Source: Chromera velia (Eukaryota > Sar > Chromeraceae). From it: a stretch of DNA of 64,000 nucleotides. Shown here in pieces: positions 1-12,216 of the stretch. The notes below the pieces were generated by a model. That model was not told the DNA's origin and made no database searches. It was given only the letters and a program-made list of their open reading frames with translations. Within the stretch, counting starts at the first letter, position 1. Each line of letters starts with the position of its first letter. The stretch lies in NCBI GenBank assembly GCA_018398765.1, contig JAHBMJ010000609.1, forward strand, positions 55,849 to 119,848, in the 5' to 3' direction. The position numbers and the translations under genes are program-made.

Positions 1-48
1 TCAAGGGCACCAAGAATGCCGCTTCGACCATCGGCCAGGACCGGTGAC
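1..48 (+). CDS. possible C-terminal tail of a gene entering from the left
   Basis: The first 48 bases read in one frame as a short GC3-rich peptide (KGTKNAASTIGQDR) followed by TGA at 46-48. Codon use resembles the real exons elsewhere in the window and differs from the sequence after the stop, which turns low-complexity at once. It could be the last codons of a terminal exon. With only 14 codons visible, chance cannot be excluded and no family can be assigned. Confidence 0.25.
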
Positions 49-3000
49 AAACAACTGAGTTGAACAGTACTCAAACTGACCTGGCCAGTCTGGTCACTTT
101 TCGATTGATTCAATCAATGAATCGCTGACGACTAAACAGACAATCAGTCAAGGGTAGGCAGGCTGGTGTTTACAGGCTTGCAACAGCGAATTCTGTTAAT
201 CGGTCTCCATCTCAAACATATTGGAGCAATTCAGGAGAGAAGGGCAGCATTTTGTGTCTGTCTGCGGGTATCTTTCAATGACCAAAAAGTCGGGGCATAC
301 ATGCATACACGGCATTAAAAGGTTTTGCTGCTGTCACAAACACGCTTACCCCAGCCTTGAATGCGCGGGGAGAATCGACAACTCGCCACGCACAAAACCA
401 AAGTCTGACTTTATGTCCCTCCGCCCGTCTCTCCCTGTCGGGAAGATTTCGAAGAAAGTTGCCAGCGTGTGTCTATGTTTTCACCTAGATTTTCACCTGT
501 ACATACGTTCCGTCATTCCGCAAACTTGCTGACAAGGACGCAGCACAAATGTGTGTGACGAACAGTGGGACAAGAAAAGAAGTGCAACCATGCAGCGAAT
601 CTTGCAAACAGCCGTGCGTGCAGAACACGTGCATGGATCATGCAGACGCAAGAGGACAACAAGAAGGACGATGCCCGCACACGGGTAGAGCAGAAAGAGA
701 CACGCCAGCTCACGCGAGAAGAAACGAAGCCAAACCAAGCCAGTTAGAGGAAGGAAGAAAGAGCAACTGCATTCACAGGAATCAGATGAATCACAAGATC
801 AGATTGCAAGGTCAAACAGACGACTGGATCAAACTCCAATTATTTCATTCAAACTTGAATTCGTCGGACAGCCAACTATTTTGGCGCATGAATTAAGGGC
901 GGATCAAACTTTTGTCGCTGCCTTCACATAAAAAAACACCAATCATTCATGGCTCGGGGTACAATTCATGAGATGGATACAAAGGAATTAAGAGAAAAAA
1001 ATCAGATCCATCTGTCCACACGCAAGCGTAGATGCGCACCGTGGCAGAACCCTCAAACTTGAATGACACACGGCGAGTTTAGACCCCCCCCCGCCAAAGA
1101 GTCTCTCAGGACCTCTTCTCTTTTGTGGGTTCAAGAACTCAAGTCCTCTGTTGTCTCTCTGACTTTCCATCACTCTTTCTGACCCAAGAGCCATCCATCC
1201 CGCCTTCAAACAGGCAGAAAGGCAAGCAGGGACATCGGCCTACACAGGAAGAGACGAACAGACAGTAAGCTGTATTACAACAACAGCTAAAGGGGGCAAA
1301 CAAGGAACGCAAGAGCGCGTGGATGCATCGAACCGCACCCTTTCCTTCTCTGTCGAAAACCAGCCAACCCCCCTGACCCGTCTTTTTCGTCTTCCTTTTG
1401 CAACCGCATGCAGGAAAGAAGGGAGGAAGCTGATCTCGCCTCGCCACGTCTCTTTTAGAGCGGGCGAGCGGACACAGCCTGACCGAAGCATCTTAAACAG
1501 TTGAAATAAATCACGAAAGTAAACAAAACAGGGAGAAGCCCCCTGCTGCAATTCACGAATGGACAGGCAACACGGCCAATAAAAAAAAGGGGGGTTCACG
1601 CTGCCCCAATGTCGCAGGAAGGAAGGAGATTTTCCTTGACGCACTGTTCAGGTTTGCTTCATTTTCTGTTTCTTCTCCTCCAAGCTTCCACTGCTCTCAC
1701 CGAAAATGAAACAATAAATAAAATGACTTCCATTGACCAGCGGACTTCCACTGCACTCACTCCCTTCACCCTCCTTGACCGACACACCCTCAGTCTCTCC
1801 ACCTCTGTTCCCTCTCAACTGAAAACGAAGCAACCAATCAACCAACTCCTCCCAAGTCGCGTGCCCCCATCCAGCGAAGGTCAATGGTGGGAGTGATGGG
1901 TCGATACGCTCTCCCATGAATGATTTCATGGCGAAGATGACTTCATTGCTTCTTTCCCCGATTTTCACAGCTGAGCGAGAGAGAAAGGGGGGCATGAAGG
2001 GTTGTATGAGATGGGGACTTAATCTGTTCGTTTCGAGACCCGTTGGGTGAAGGGGAAGGAAAGGGAGCAGGGGAGAAAAAAGAAAAAACAGTCTAAAGGC
2101 AGCTTTTTTTGTGAAAGAAAAAGGGAGACAAGGAAGAGTATGCCAAACCCAATATGACCAAAGTGAAGCCTCTCGATCCTCGCTAGTCTCTTCTTTCTCA
2201 CCTAGAGAAAAAGACAGAGCTCACCGAAACAGCCGACACCCAAACACTCTCTGCCAACCTGTCGAGATGGCTTACCGACACCAATTTGAGTCTTGCCGGG
2301 TATACCCCCCTCCGTTCCCCTCCCCTTCCCTTCTCTGGCTACAGTGGTGCGAAGAGAATAAAACCAGAAAAGAAATGGGATGGGAGAAGGAAAACAGAAA
2401 AAAAAGTCCGGATCAGAGAGGGCATCAAACGGACTGCCGTCTCCCTGTCCCTCTCTGCTGGATTCCAGTCAACTCACCCACTCGAAGATCGCTTGAGTGG
2501 AAGGCACAGGGATCTCGTTACTGCTTAAAACCAGTGAGACGAAGAAACAGTTTCGAAGGAAGAAGAAATCCAGGTTCCATCAAGGTCAGACAGTGTCATT
2601 GCTGAAGAGGCAGAGAAGGAGAGAGAGCGAGTGAGAAAGAGAGAGAGAGAGGACAATCTTGTCCACTGACAGAAGAGTAAAGGAGAAGGACAGGCTGGGG
2701 AAGCCAGGATGGACAGACAGACAGTAGCAAGGTAGTGAGAAAGGTCAGGAAACGCTTTGCCCAGCGCTTCCTCCTCAGCCTTTCCCTCCCTTCTGATGTC
2801 TCTTCGCATGGTCCTTTCGAGAGTTAGAACTGAATTGCAATCAAACAATCAGTCTTGACACACAGGAGTGTCATGAAGAAAATCGGGCCATACAAAGAAA
2901 ACTCAAACACCAAACCCCCTACACGCATCAACATGCATGCAGGCATGAACACACTTTTCTCACACAGAAACCCTTCGCATCCCGGCCGTCTCGTCTCTTT

Positions 3001-4139
3001 TCACTGATTCTTCTTCTTCTCCACCTTTCCTTCCATTCGTTCTGGTGAATAGAGACATGGGGGCAAGATGAAAGGAGCACGGGAGACTCTCACGTTGTGG
3101 TTTTTCTTTTTTCATCATTTCCTGGCTGGCTGAATTGCGTCCCGTGCGTGCGGACTGGGTCCTCAAAAGTCGGTCGGTCGATCCATTCTCTCTTCCTCTC
3201 CTCCCATTCATTCAACCACAGACCCCGCACATGCATGCATATGTCGTCGTACCCATGGGTAACGATCAACAACGACCGCCGGTCATTCAGTCAATCCGGT
3301 TATAAAGTCTGTTGCAAAGTCTTGAAAGTCACTTTCTCACTCCTTTAAATCGCTTCTCTCTTTCTACCTCAACGTATTAAATGGGTGCCCGGAAGGAAAC
3401 TTCTCTTCCTGCACATCTGCCTGTGGTCACTCACAGCATTTTTCTGTGAGGATGAACTGTTCCTGATTCTCCAACGCGCCCTTCTTTCTGGGTGATCTTG
3501 TAAAGTCGCTCAAGTGCTCCAATGAATTGAATGACGTTGAAGGGCGTCTGACGGACAGATAAACGAAAGACGACGCAAGGCCGCTGCATTTTTTGCAAGT
3601 CCGCCTATGCAACGCCAAAGTCGGCCTTCATACAGCCAGGCGATCAGAACCGGGAAGAAAAGAAAATAGTGTGGGAGAGGGGGGGGGATGGCGGAAGCTC
3701 TCGCTTTCCCCTTTTCAATGTCCTCCAGCAGACAGATAGACAGATAGAAAGAGAATGAATTGATCGACTGATCGAATGCTCTCGGTTCTAAACAAAGACC
3801 TCTGCACACACCAATCCATCCACAAATCTCTCGCTCCTTCATTTCTGTCTTCTCTTGCCCCCCCTTCGACCCTTTTCTTGCTTTCCTTTCCACAACGTCA
3901 TTTTCGTATTTTTCGTCTTCTTTTTCCTTTTCTGTCCTTGTGGCACTTTGATGTCTAGCCGTCACCCGCCTCGCCCTTTTACGTTGAAGGCGTCCTGGGT
4001 ATTCGAATGTCTGTAAATCCAAGCAACGAATGTCTGAGCGCAATCAATGTTTTTTTCATCCAGTTTTCGCATACATGTATTCATTTATCCATTTCCACCC
4101 GGGAAACAAACAAGGAAGAAAAATCAAGTAAGCTTATCG
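49..4139. other. gene-poor flank, no supported gene
   Basis: About 4 kb of polypurine/polypyrimidine-biased sequence (runs of ctct, gaga, aaaa). Several open frames of 60-180 codons exist on both strands, but they have low-complexity Ser/Leu/Phe or Lys/Glu/Arg composition, overlap one another, and show no domain motif or coherent splice chain. Part of the right end is probably 3' UTR of the carotenoid oxygenase gene whose stop is at 4140-4142. A short GA-rich microsatellite lies around 2610-2655. Confidence 0.5.
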
Positions 4140-7100
4140 TTATCGTGGAGGAAAGTCTCCCTCCTCCCCCTTTCCCTCCCCACCCACTCCCTCTCCCTCA
4201 ACGAGAGAAGGCAAAGAAGTTGCCTCTTCCCGCCCTCTACCCAGACCCCAAGTCCCTCTCCCTCCTTTTCCCAAAGAACCTTTCTGAGCAGCTGCAGAAA
4301 TCTCCGACAGAAGAGAGACGTCTGCAGAAGGCACGAATGTCCCGTGCAATCCGTGAGGGACGGCCGCCTTCAGGGGAAGAGAGGAGATAGGGCCGCGAGT
4401 GATGTCACGAGCGTCGAAAATCACCAGCTGCATGCGAGAAGAGAGCACACCAGACAAGAGTTAGCGAGGGAGCGAGAGAGCGAGCGAAGGCAAGTGAAAA
4501 CGTGCGGATTGCTTGCCTGACGGTACGCGTTCTACTCTGCACCCCCAGATTGATCATACGGACGTGCACGAGTGCGGGACTCAGAATTTTTTTTTCGGTC
4601 TCGACGTTTCATCAAGGCAGTGCATGCAAGTTCATGCGTGGACAAGTCGAAGAACAAAATCAAACCCGAATCTCAAATTGCGGAAAGACTGATGGAAGGA
4701 CAGACAAGAAGACGCACACACACCAACGGACCGATGAGCTGTTCTTCCTGCCGTCGAACATGAACGACAGAAGGTAACCGTCGTCCTCGTCTCTCTCCTC
4801 CAGGGCGGGCAGGGGAGTCCGGGTCTTCCCCTCTGCTCCTCCTCCTATCTCTTCAAAAAGAGATGCGTCCTGCTGCTGCTGTCTGTCTACAAACTGGCAC
4901 TCCCCCAAGAATTGCCAGGGCGCAGGGAACCAGGTCTGCAGGGGGGAATGGGGAGGGAGGGAACCGTAAGGCATTTGGGGGGTTGCGAGAAAAAAACAAA
5001 AAACGATGACGAATGCAAGGAGAGGATAAAGAGACAAAGCGTACGGCTGAGTGAGCGAAAGATCGGAGAAAAAGAGAGTTAGAGAAGAGAGAAATTGAGA
5101 GCGGAGAGACCAAATCCATCCCTACCCGTCGCTGCATGTCGGTTCTTCCCAGTCCAACTTGCAAAACCTTCCTTCCCCTCCCTGTGATCTCGCCCCACAC
5201 CACCCCCACCGCACCCCAACCCCATCCCACCTGGCTACTGTTTGTTGCCAAGTCGACCTTCACCAGTCCCTGCAATGGTGCCGAGACGTACGGGTCTGCT
5301 CCCGAGAGCATGTACACGTACCGGTAGGGCCTGCCTTTGTACCTGCACACAGAGCCACGGCCATCCATCATTCGACAGTAAGATTGTCATGCACCTTTTC
5401 ACAAGAATTCCCGTCGTGCGCCCCGACGGGGTCTTCCTCTATGTATGTATGAAATCCGCGTGGACACATGGAGACAGTCAGAGGCCACCACACAGCGACA
5501 GTTCCGAGCAGTGAGGAACTGAGAGGAGAAAAGTAAGGACGGCCACCGCATTGCATGCACACAGTGATAGCTGATAGAGTCGGGTGGATAAAGAACCTAG
5601 CCCGGAAGCGCTTTGCAAACCCTTCTCTTCACCGACTAATCCACAAGCAAAAGAATGAACCGACAGCTCCTTTTTCATAGAAGCCTGTGTAGAGACAACA
5701 GTCAGTCATTTTTTCGATATCAAAACCAACGTGGACAGAGAGTCCAATGTGTCCGTCGGAACCCTTACCACATGTCCAGCCACCAAACCAGTCAGGCAGT
5801 TCTGGCTGACAGACGGTGACTACGCTTGCATATTTGCCCTCAAATACCCACCCACACATAGAAAACAGCACTCACACACCCATACAGCCCCCGCCCTCGA
5901 CCACCCACCTCCCATTGATTGTCGGGAACTCGGAGAACCTCCTTGTCAAAGGGACCGCCTCAAACTCTTCCGTCTGGGGATCCACCCTGTACCTCCACAG
6001 GGTCGCATGAGGGACTCTTCGCTCTACACCTTCCCAGTCCCAAATTGGCTTTTCCCTGTCCAGCACGAACTCCCTTCTTTGGTGGAAGTTGTGAGGCAGA
6101 GGCTCGTCGGAGCCCTTCAGCCTCAGGGGAGGGGGGTGCTTGGCAAGGAACTCGTCGGGGTCCTCCCAGAAGGCAGAGTCGAACAGGTAGCGCTTGACAC
6201 GAATGATGTCAAACACCAATTTGCCTGACAAAGGAAAAGAGAAATGGACGGATGAAGGGGCGTGGTGGATCAATTTCGTGTGGGATAAGTGCGCGAGTGA
6301 GTTGAGGTGAAGTGTGTGTGTGCGTACGCGCGCGTAAGAGACCCGCGCGCGCGCAAGAGACCGAGTGAGTGAGTGAGTGATTGACAAGAAAAATGAAGAC
6401 AACGAGAGAAAGATGCTTGAACCGAGGAGCAGAAGGTGGAACGGAAAGAAGTGCAGGATGATTGAAGGGCTGGCGGACATGCCATCCGACTCACCATTTT
6501 CCTCGAATGCGTTTGCGAAGTGGAAGACAAAGAAGTTGTCCAATTTCATCTCCTTCACCTTCGTGTCACCAGCTGTAAATTTCAACTTCACAGGCACGGC
6601 CTTCTCCTCCTTCTGCGTCTCCTTTTCACAGTCCGGTCTCTCCTCACCACCGTGTGAAGAGACAGACAAAGGCAAAGAAGGTGAAGAGGAATCCGACGTT
6701 TCTGATCTACCTCCAGCTGCCCACCTCCAGACTGCCCTTGCCCATCTGTTCAGTCTGTCCCTCTTTTTCTCCCTCCCTTTCTCCCCCGATTCCTCCCTCA
6801 CCCCCGCCTCAGGCCGTTTCAATAAATAGAGAGTCGACTCTTTGTCTGCATCGTGCTCCAGAGTCTCCCCGATTCCTCGGAGACCCAGAAGAAACTTCAA
6901 AGGCGACAGAGTCAAATGAGCGTTTACAAACAGATAGTGGCTGCAAACACACACAACACGGTAAAAGAAAATGATGATGATGGGGATTGTGGAGATGAGA
7001 TTTAGAGAATAGAAGCGAAAACCACATGACGAACCACCAAAAGTCACCCCAGGGACGAGAAAAATCACTGGGAAGATATAGAGAGGCATTTTCTGGTTGC

Positions 7101-9375
7101 ATCATGCATCAAATTGCACGGAGGGAACGAAACGACACAGGAGCCAAGGGACAAAGAGGAAAGGGTCCGAACGACGCGTCACCCAACCATGCAGGCGTGT
7201 GGCCCTCACCCTGAATTTCTTCATCTGATTTCGAAGCCCTGAAGGAAACATCCGGAGACGGATAGCGAGGGGATAAATACTCAGAAAGAGGGGGGAAAGA
7301 ACCTACTTGTCTGTGACTCCAAAGTCGTGAAGGAAGGCGACGCCCTTGATTGAGAATTTTCTCTCGCTCAAAACTTCCATGTCTTTGGAGATCTCCCAGA
7401 CGCGAACCTGCACGGAACAAAAGTGAAAACATGTTCACAATGAGTCTTCTGTTAGGAGTTGCCCCTTTCGCAGAAACTTCCTGCCCCTGTGTTCGCTACA
7501 AATGCACTCATTGCTGCGTGAAAAAGCTTTCCGCCCGCCCGTCCGCCCGCCCTGCCTGTCTCGTCAAGCTACCCACCTGGCTTGTTAGCGGTCCGATTTT
7601 TGATGAGAAGGCGACGAGGACGTCTCTCTTCGGATCGTGCACGTAGTGCGCAGCAAGGGGGATGCCTTTCTTCAACAATGCGTGGGCTTTGCACTCTCCC
7701 AGCGTCTCTAGGGTCGCTGGGTCGATGCGGTGAGGCAGACCTTGTTCCCTGCAATTTTGGATTCACGGAAAAGAGAGCGGAGAGATCCAAGCGTGAACAC
7801 GACCGAGGGTCGATGGATGAATGTACTGCATACACGGATGTTCCGATACTACAGGTTCTGGGTCCATGTTCCTTTTCTGTGTAACGTACGGAAAGGAACC
7901 ACACAAAAGACCAATCGTCATACACACACGATACACGGTACAGACATAGGGTTAGAGAGATTGACTCACCACAGGGCAAACAGTTTCTGATTCCACCAGA
8001 GAACACCCGTGTTGGCGACGTTCTTCAGGCGATAATCGAAGATGTTCTGCATCCACCCCCCTTTCTTGTGAGTCCCAAACACCCCTCTGTACTTTACTCG
8101 CCCCTCCCTCTCCTCCTCCTCAAATCCCTTCGTTCGAATGAAACGACTACGGAAGAAAGCCCTCCCCTTGTCAAACGTCACTGCCGCAACCATTCCGTCG
8201 GCATCGAACGGATGCAACACAAGATCCTCACCCTCATCCCCACTCTCTTTCCCATCCTGTAAGGTCTTCTCCTTTCCGGCACCCCTTTCTCCTCTTCGGC
8301 GCTCCTCTGAAACTTCGGAAAACGCTGAAGCGGGCACGCTCCCCACCTTAAATCGCGCGTGACCATTCCGAAAGTAGGTGCCCCGCAAGTCAGGAGGCAC
8401 ATGGCCCTCCAGCTCCCTCCCCTCTGTCTCGTCTCCATTCCGAAAACCCCGACGGTAGGCATCCATATCGTACACAAACCTGAAGACAGAAGCATCAAGT
8501 GCATGAGTTTTACATACAAACGGTAAGAACCGATGTCAGAAACGAGATTTGCAAACGGAGTGCCTCTACGTGAAAAGCTATCCCTGAGTCTGCTCGCCCG
8601 CGCACACACGAAGACGCGCACCCAAGAAGAACGATCTGAGGAGATAAAAGGGAAGCAAACTCTTTCCAATGCGAATCGTCAAGACCTCGATCTTTGAGAA
8701 TCCCCCGCAGAATCGTGAGCCACTCACGATGGGAACGCTCTGTTTTGCCGAGAGAGTAGTGGCTGCCTACAGGGGTCAAGGGGTTTGTGGCTTCCCGCTC
8801 AGCCAACTTTAAGCATCCCTCTCCACGCCGCTCCATGAATTTGGGAGAAGAAAAGACAAATCATATTTTAGTATGTTCGAGCTGCAGGACGACATTTTCC
8901 GCTCGACCTACGTGGTTGGTGTCTCGTCAATAGCGTGACCGTCCATGTCCACAGTGAGGCTGTCGCACTGCAGCGCTGCCCCCACGGCCATCTGGTGTTT
9001 CCAGAAGACCTGAAGGCGAAGGAGGCCTCCGACCTTTCCGCAGGGGAGAATGTCACCGTCGGTGCTGATGTGGGAAGAACCCACCGATCCTCTGACTTGC
9101 CCTTTGATTTTGGAAAGCTCCTCTGCGACCGCATAGGCATGGGGAGGGGGCGCTTGCGGAGAGAGAGCAGGGCTCCCTCCCGGGGGGGTCCGCCTCCTCA
9201 GGTGCTTCTCGAGGGCGTGGCTGCCAGCCTCCCCAGGACCAGGGGGGGGGCTGAAGGCGAGACCAGGAACTGACTGCAGCGAAAGGACAAACAGGACGCA
9301 GGGGACGAAGGCATTGGGAGGACAGAAGGCTGGTCCTCCCACAACGGCATAGAACAGAAATTCGAACAACCGCAT
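4140..9375 (-). CDS. carotenoid cleavage oxygenase, 10 exons, plastid-type leader
   Basis: Predicted 883-residue RPE65/CCD-family dioxygenase, which cleaves carotenoid double bonds with a non-heme iron. Exons, high to low: 9375-8912, 8766-8728, 8479-7970, 7748-7577, 7407-7307, 6940-6495, 6224-5909, 5342-5231, 4935-4732, 4427-4140; all joins are GT/AG and phases add up to one frame. Family landmarks are GHVPPDLRGTYFRNG near residue 195, HPFDADGMV, LHDFGVT, FHFANAFEENG, RPYRYVYM, EDDGYLLSFMFDG and PHGLHGTF. The four expected iron-ligand His are present: about H372, H422, H569 and H816. The protein is longer than the usual 500-650 residues because of a 90-residue Glu/Arg/Ser-rich insert in exon 6, an acidic loop in exon 9 and a Gly-rich tail. 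The N-terminus is hydrophobic with a GLAF site and then Pro-rich sequence, which suggests a signal peptide plus transit peptide. Exon 2 (39 nt) is the least certain join. Which carotenoid it cleaves cannot be told. Confidence 0.85.
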
Positions 9376-10322
9376 CTTCAACGCTTCACATATATTGATA
9401 TCATTTTGTGACTGCGTGAGTTTGGTTTGACTTGCAACTAAGAGACCTGATCCTCAGGCGGAGACAAATTAATTGCAGCGGGATGTGCACACTGTTGCGT
9501 GCTGTGAAATGCTCTTTTTCACTTCCTGCTTTTGGCAACGAAGACTTCTGCAAGAAGTTTACAGCTTTTGCACATCTCTGCACAGCATCTACGCTCTGGT
9601 GGCAGCTCGCAAAGACGTGAACTGATAATTTTCCGCTTTCTCCGAGGTTCATGCACTGACATGCAGTCATCATACGAAGGTCATAAAGCGCGGCTTGGCC
9701 CAAAATGGCCCCGGAAAGCGAAGCGGGGGGCACTTACAAAACCCGGCCGGCCCCGAAAGGCTGAATATTTGCGCCATGCGTGCGTCAGATGGCGCTTACC
9801 CCCGGGCTTTTTTCCCGGGGGTGGGGGGGGTTCGGCGTGACCGCGGCTGGCCGGCGTGCGTCAATCGTGCAGTTCTCCTTTTTCTTGCTTTCCGCGGGGC
9901 CGTTCGCAAGCTTGCTTGCGTCAGATGGCCATGCATGCACTGCATGTCCATGCAGGGGCCCGGATTCCTGAATTTTGGGCCCCCTACACGTTCGCAGGCG
10001 CAGGGGGCCGGCCGGGGCCCTCCGTCGGGCTAAGATGCAACACATGCACATGCAACATGCGTGCATGTATATATATATTATATATAGAGAAATCGAGTGT
10101 ATTAATACACTAGCTATTAATATCGCCTCATGTGCTGACATACATACGTTTCGAATTTGACCGCTGCTTGTTTGAAGTCAGACTGCGCTGAATAATTCCT
10201 GACTTGCGGACGAGGCCCGGTGACTAGAGTTTGAGGATCAGCACCCGTGTTTCAATCCGTCTACCAAGACAGGCTGGTGTCAGCAAAGCTTCAGGACGAA
10301 TCATCAACACGACGAAGCAACA
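9376..10322. promoter_or_regulatory. divergent promoter region, carotenoid oxygenase / kinase
   Basis: This 947-bp spacer separates two head-to-head start codons and must hold both upstream regions. It contains a GC-rich block (about 9660-10040) with a perfect GC hairpin at 9798-9822. Several TGCATG/CATGCA motifs lie around 9930-10060, a GGGCCC sits near 9955, and an AT stretch (tatatatatta) lies around 10066-10085. TGCATG is a known ApiAP2-type site in apicomplexan relatives; its role here is inference. No TATA box or initiator was assigned. Confidence 0.4.
9798..9822. repeat. perfect GC-rich hairpin in divergent promoter
   Basis: The arms ACCCCCGGG and CCCGGGGGT are perfect reverse complements around a C/T-rich 7-base loop, followed by a G run. 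The structure sits between two divergent genes, so it could be a strong DNA or RNA hairpin in a 5' leader. Function unknown. Confidence 0.55.
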
Positions 10323-12216
10323 ATGCCCCAGGACGAATTCATTCTAACCAAGAAGCTGGGAGAAGGCACGTTTGGGAGCGTTTACCGAGCTTTATGGACG
10401 CCAGAAAATTCTGAGGTTTCTTTCGAAGTCGCAGTGAAGCGGGTCGCCAAATGGTCCTCGGAACGCTCGCGCGAGCTCGAGGCTTTGGCCCTGCTCACTC
10501 GGAAGAAAGTTCCGAACGTTATCCCACTGCTTGACGGCTTGTACTCCAGCTGCATGGAGGTCGCAAGCAAGGGCAGATCAAAATCGAAGAAAATCTGTTT
10601 CCAGAATCTGGTGTTCCCACTCTGTGACGGTATGTGTTGAACTTCGACATTGCCTGGGTTCCCTGAAGAGAGCAAAGCCGTGAAACTACTTCAATGATAC
10701 TGCTTGCATGCAGAGTCCCTTCGCAGCTTGCTACGACAAAGGGGAGAATCTGTCTTCAGAAGCCATCGCATCTTATGCCCAGTGGAGCTCAAGGTCTGTG
10801 GCAGTCCCCTACAAAGAGTCGCCGGAAGCGAAATGAAACGGTTCCAGCTGGTCGAAGCTGGACATTCCATTCCTTTGCTTTCCTCGATTGCATGGTTCGG
10901 CCAAGAATCCATCATTGCGATTGATGCGGGCTTCTAATTGTGTGCGGCTGCCTCTTGGCACGGATTGTGAAGTGGGCCTCTAATTCCTCACCAACATTTT
11001 GGCTGCAGTCATTGACGTGGCAACTGATCAAGGGCCTCGACGGAATGCATTCAAGTTGGTGCACCCCAGAAAGGTCTTCGCTCCTCCTCTCTTGTGAGCG
11101 TTTTCTGATGTACCCATTATACTCCTGCACTTTCGAAATTGCAGGAGGCATTGCTCACCGAGACCTCAAAACTGAAAACATTTTGCTCAGGAAAGGCCCC
11201 CGTGGAAGGCTAGAGCTCTTGGTGTCGGACCTTGGATCAGCCAAGTACATTCCCCCAAACCATCGCGGAATGACGTTCGTTTGCACTAGATTTTATCGCG
11301 CTCCTGAACTCCTGTTGCACAACGAATTTTACACGACCGCGGTCGATCTATGGAGCCTCGGCTGCATCCTCTTCGAGGTGAGCCCCAACAGCTCGAACTC
11401 CTCACTGTCCCAATGCTTGGCCCGTTTCAGTATCGATCACGTTCCTCTTCCGCTTCTTTTTCACAGATGATTACAGGAAGTGTCCTGTTTCAAAATCCTT
11501 TGAAGCAGAGGCTGAGGGAGAACAATCTGGAGACAGGTGCTTCAAGAGATGGATTCGCCGAGGTGTATCAGCTGATTGACATCATCAAGCTAATCGGAAT
11601 TCCAACCGCAAAGGAGCTCCAAACCCTGCAGGACGGAATGTTGGCCAATTCGCAACAATTCGCGGCTTCTCTTCGCAACAATAATTTGGGTTTCAGGCCC
11701 CTGGACTTTTTGGAGCTCGTTGGGCATTCTCTGGATGAAGAGTAAGTGAGGCTCGCTGGGTCTGCCAGCAACTTGGGTGATGATGCGGTAGATCCTTGAA
11801 ACCGTTTTGCCTGTCCTCTCGTCTGCAGTGAGTTCCCTCTCATCGAGATGATGGAAGGGCTTCTTCGTTGGAACCCGAATGAGCGCTTGACCACCACAGA
11901 ACTTCTGTCGAATGAGTACTTCCAGGACTTTCATCAGACAGACAGCGAGATGACGAACGCCAACGTCGAGGAGAAAAAGCGCTGTGAGTCTCGTTGTCGC
12001 AGGACGTCCATGACTTCTTGCCCTCAGGCTGAAGAACAGGTTTTCTTATGGAAGAATGACGAATTTGTGGTTGCAGCTGGCAGGTCTCAGGCTTCCTATG
12101 TGGAGCAGCGCTCCGACTCTTTCCTCGATCAGATCGACGACCCAGCCGCCACTCGCATCCCCCACAGACAGGTTCCACGCAAATCTTTTCGACGGTCAAA
12201 CCGGGGTAGGGTTTGA
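10323..12216 (+). CDS. GSK3/CMGC-like protein kinase with DLG motif, 6 exons
   Basis: Predicted 442-residue Ser/Thr kinase. Exons: 10323-10629, 10714-10793, 11009-11054, 11145-11377, 11467-11741, 11829-12216; all GT/AG, with phases that close. Motifs in order are the Gly loop GEGTFGSVY (13-21), VAVK with K39, a Glu of helix C in RELEAL, the catalytic loop HRDLKTEN (D151), DLGSAK (D173), and TRFYRAPE (to E199), then LWSLGCILFEM and a C-lobe RW/R region. DxGSAK plus RxYRAPE resembles GSK3/shaggy more than CDKs or MAPKs. DLG replaces the usual DFG, which is tolerated in some active kinases. A phosphotyrosine-equivalent before RFYR is not evident (C-T-R-F). The C-terminal ~80 residues are charged and unrecognised; an unspliced stop at 12214-12216 was used, but an alternative last intron could change the tail. 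Confidence 0.82.

Noticed and set aside
5629-5871. Candidate extra carotenoid-oxygenase exon with GKYASVVTVCQPEL
   Set aside because: The flanking exons join directly in phase (INGR to YKGRPYRYVY), matching the family without it, so this stretch is intronic.
8510-8836. Long reading frame as a full second exon of the carotenoid oxygenase
   Set aside because: Its phase does not fit the flanking exons. A 39-nt exon at 8766-8728 with proper AG and GT does.
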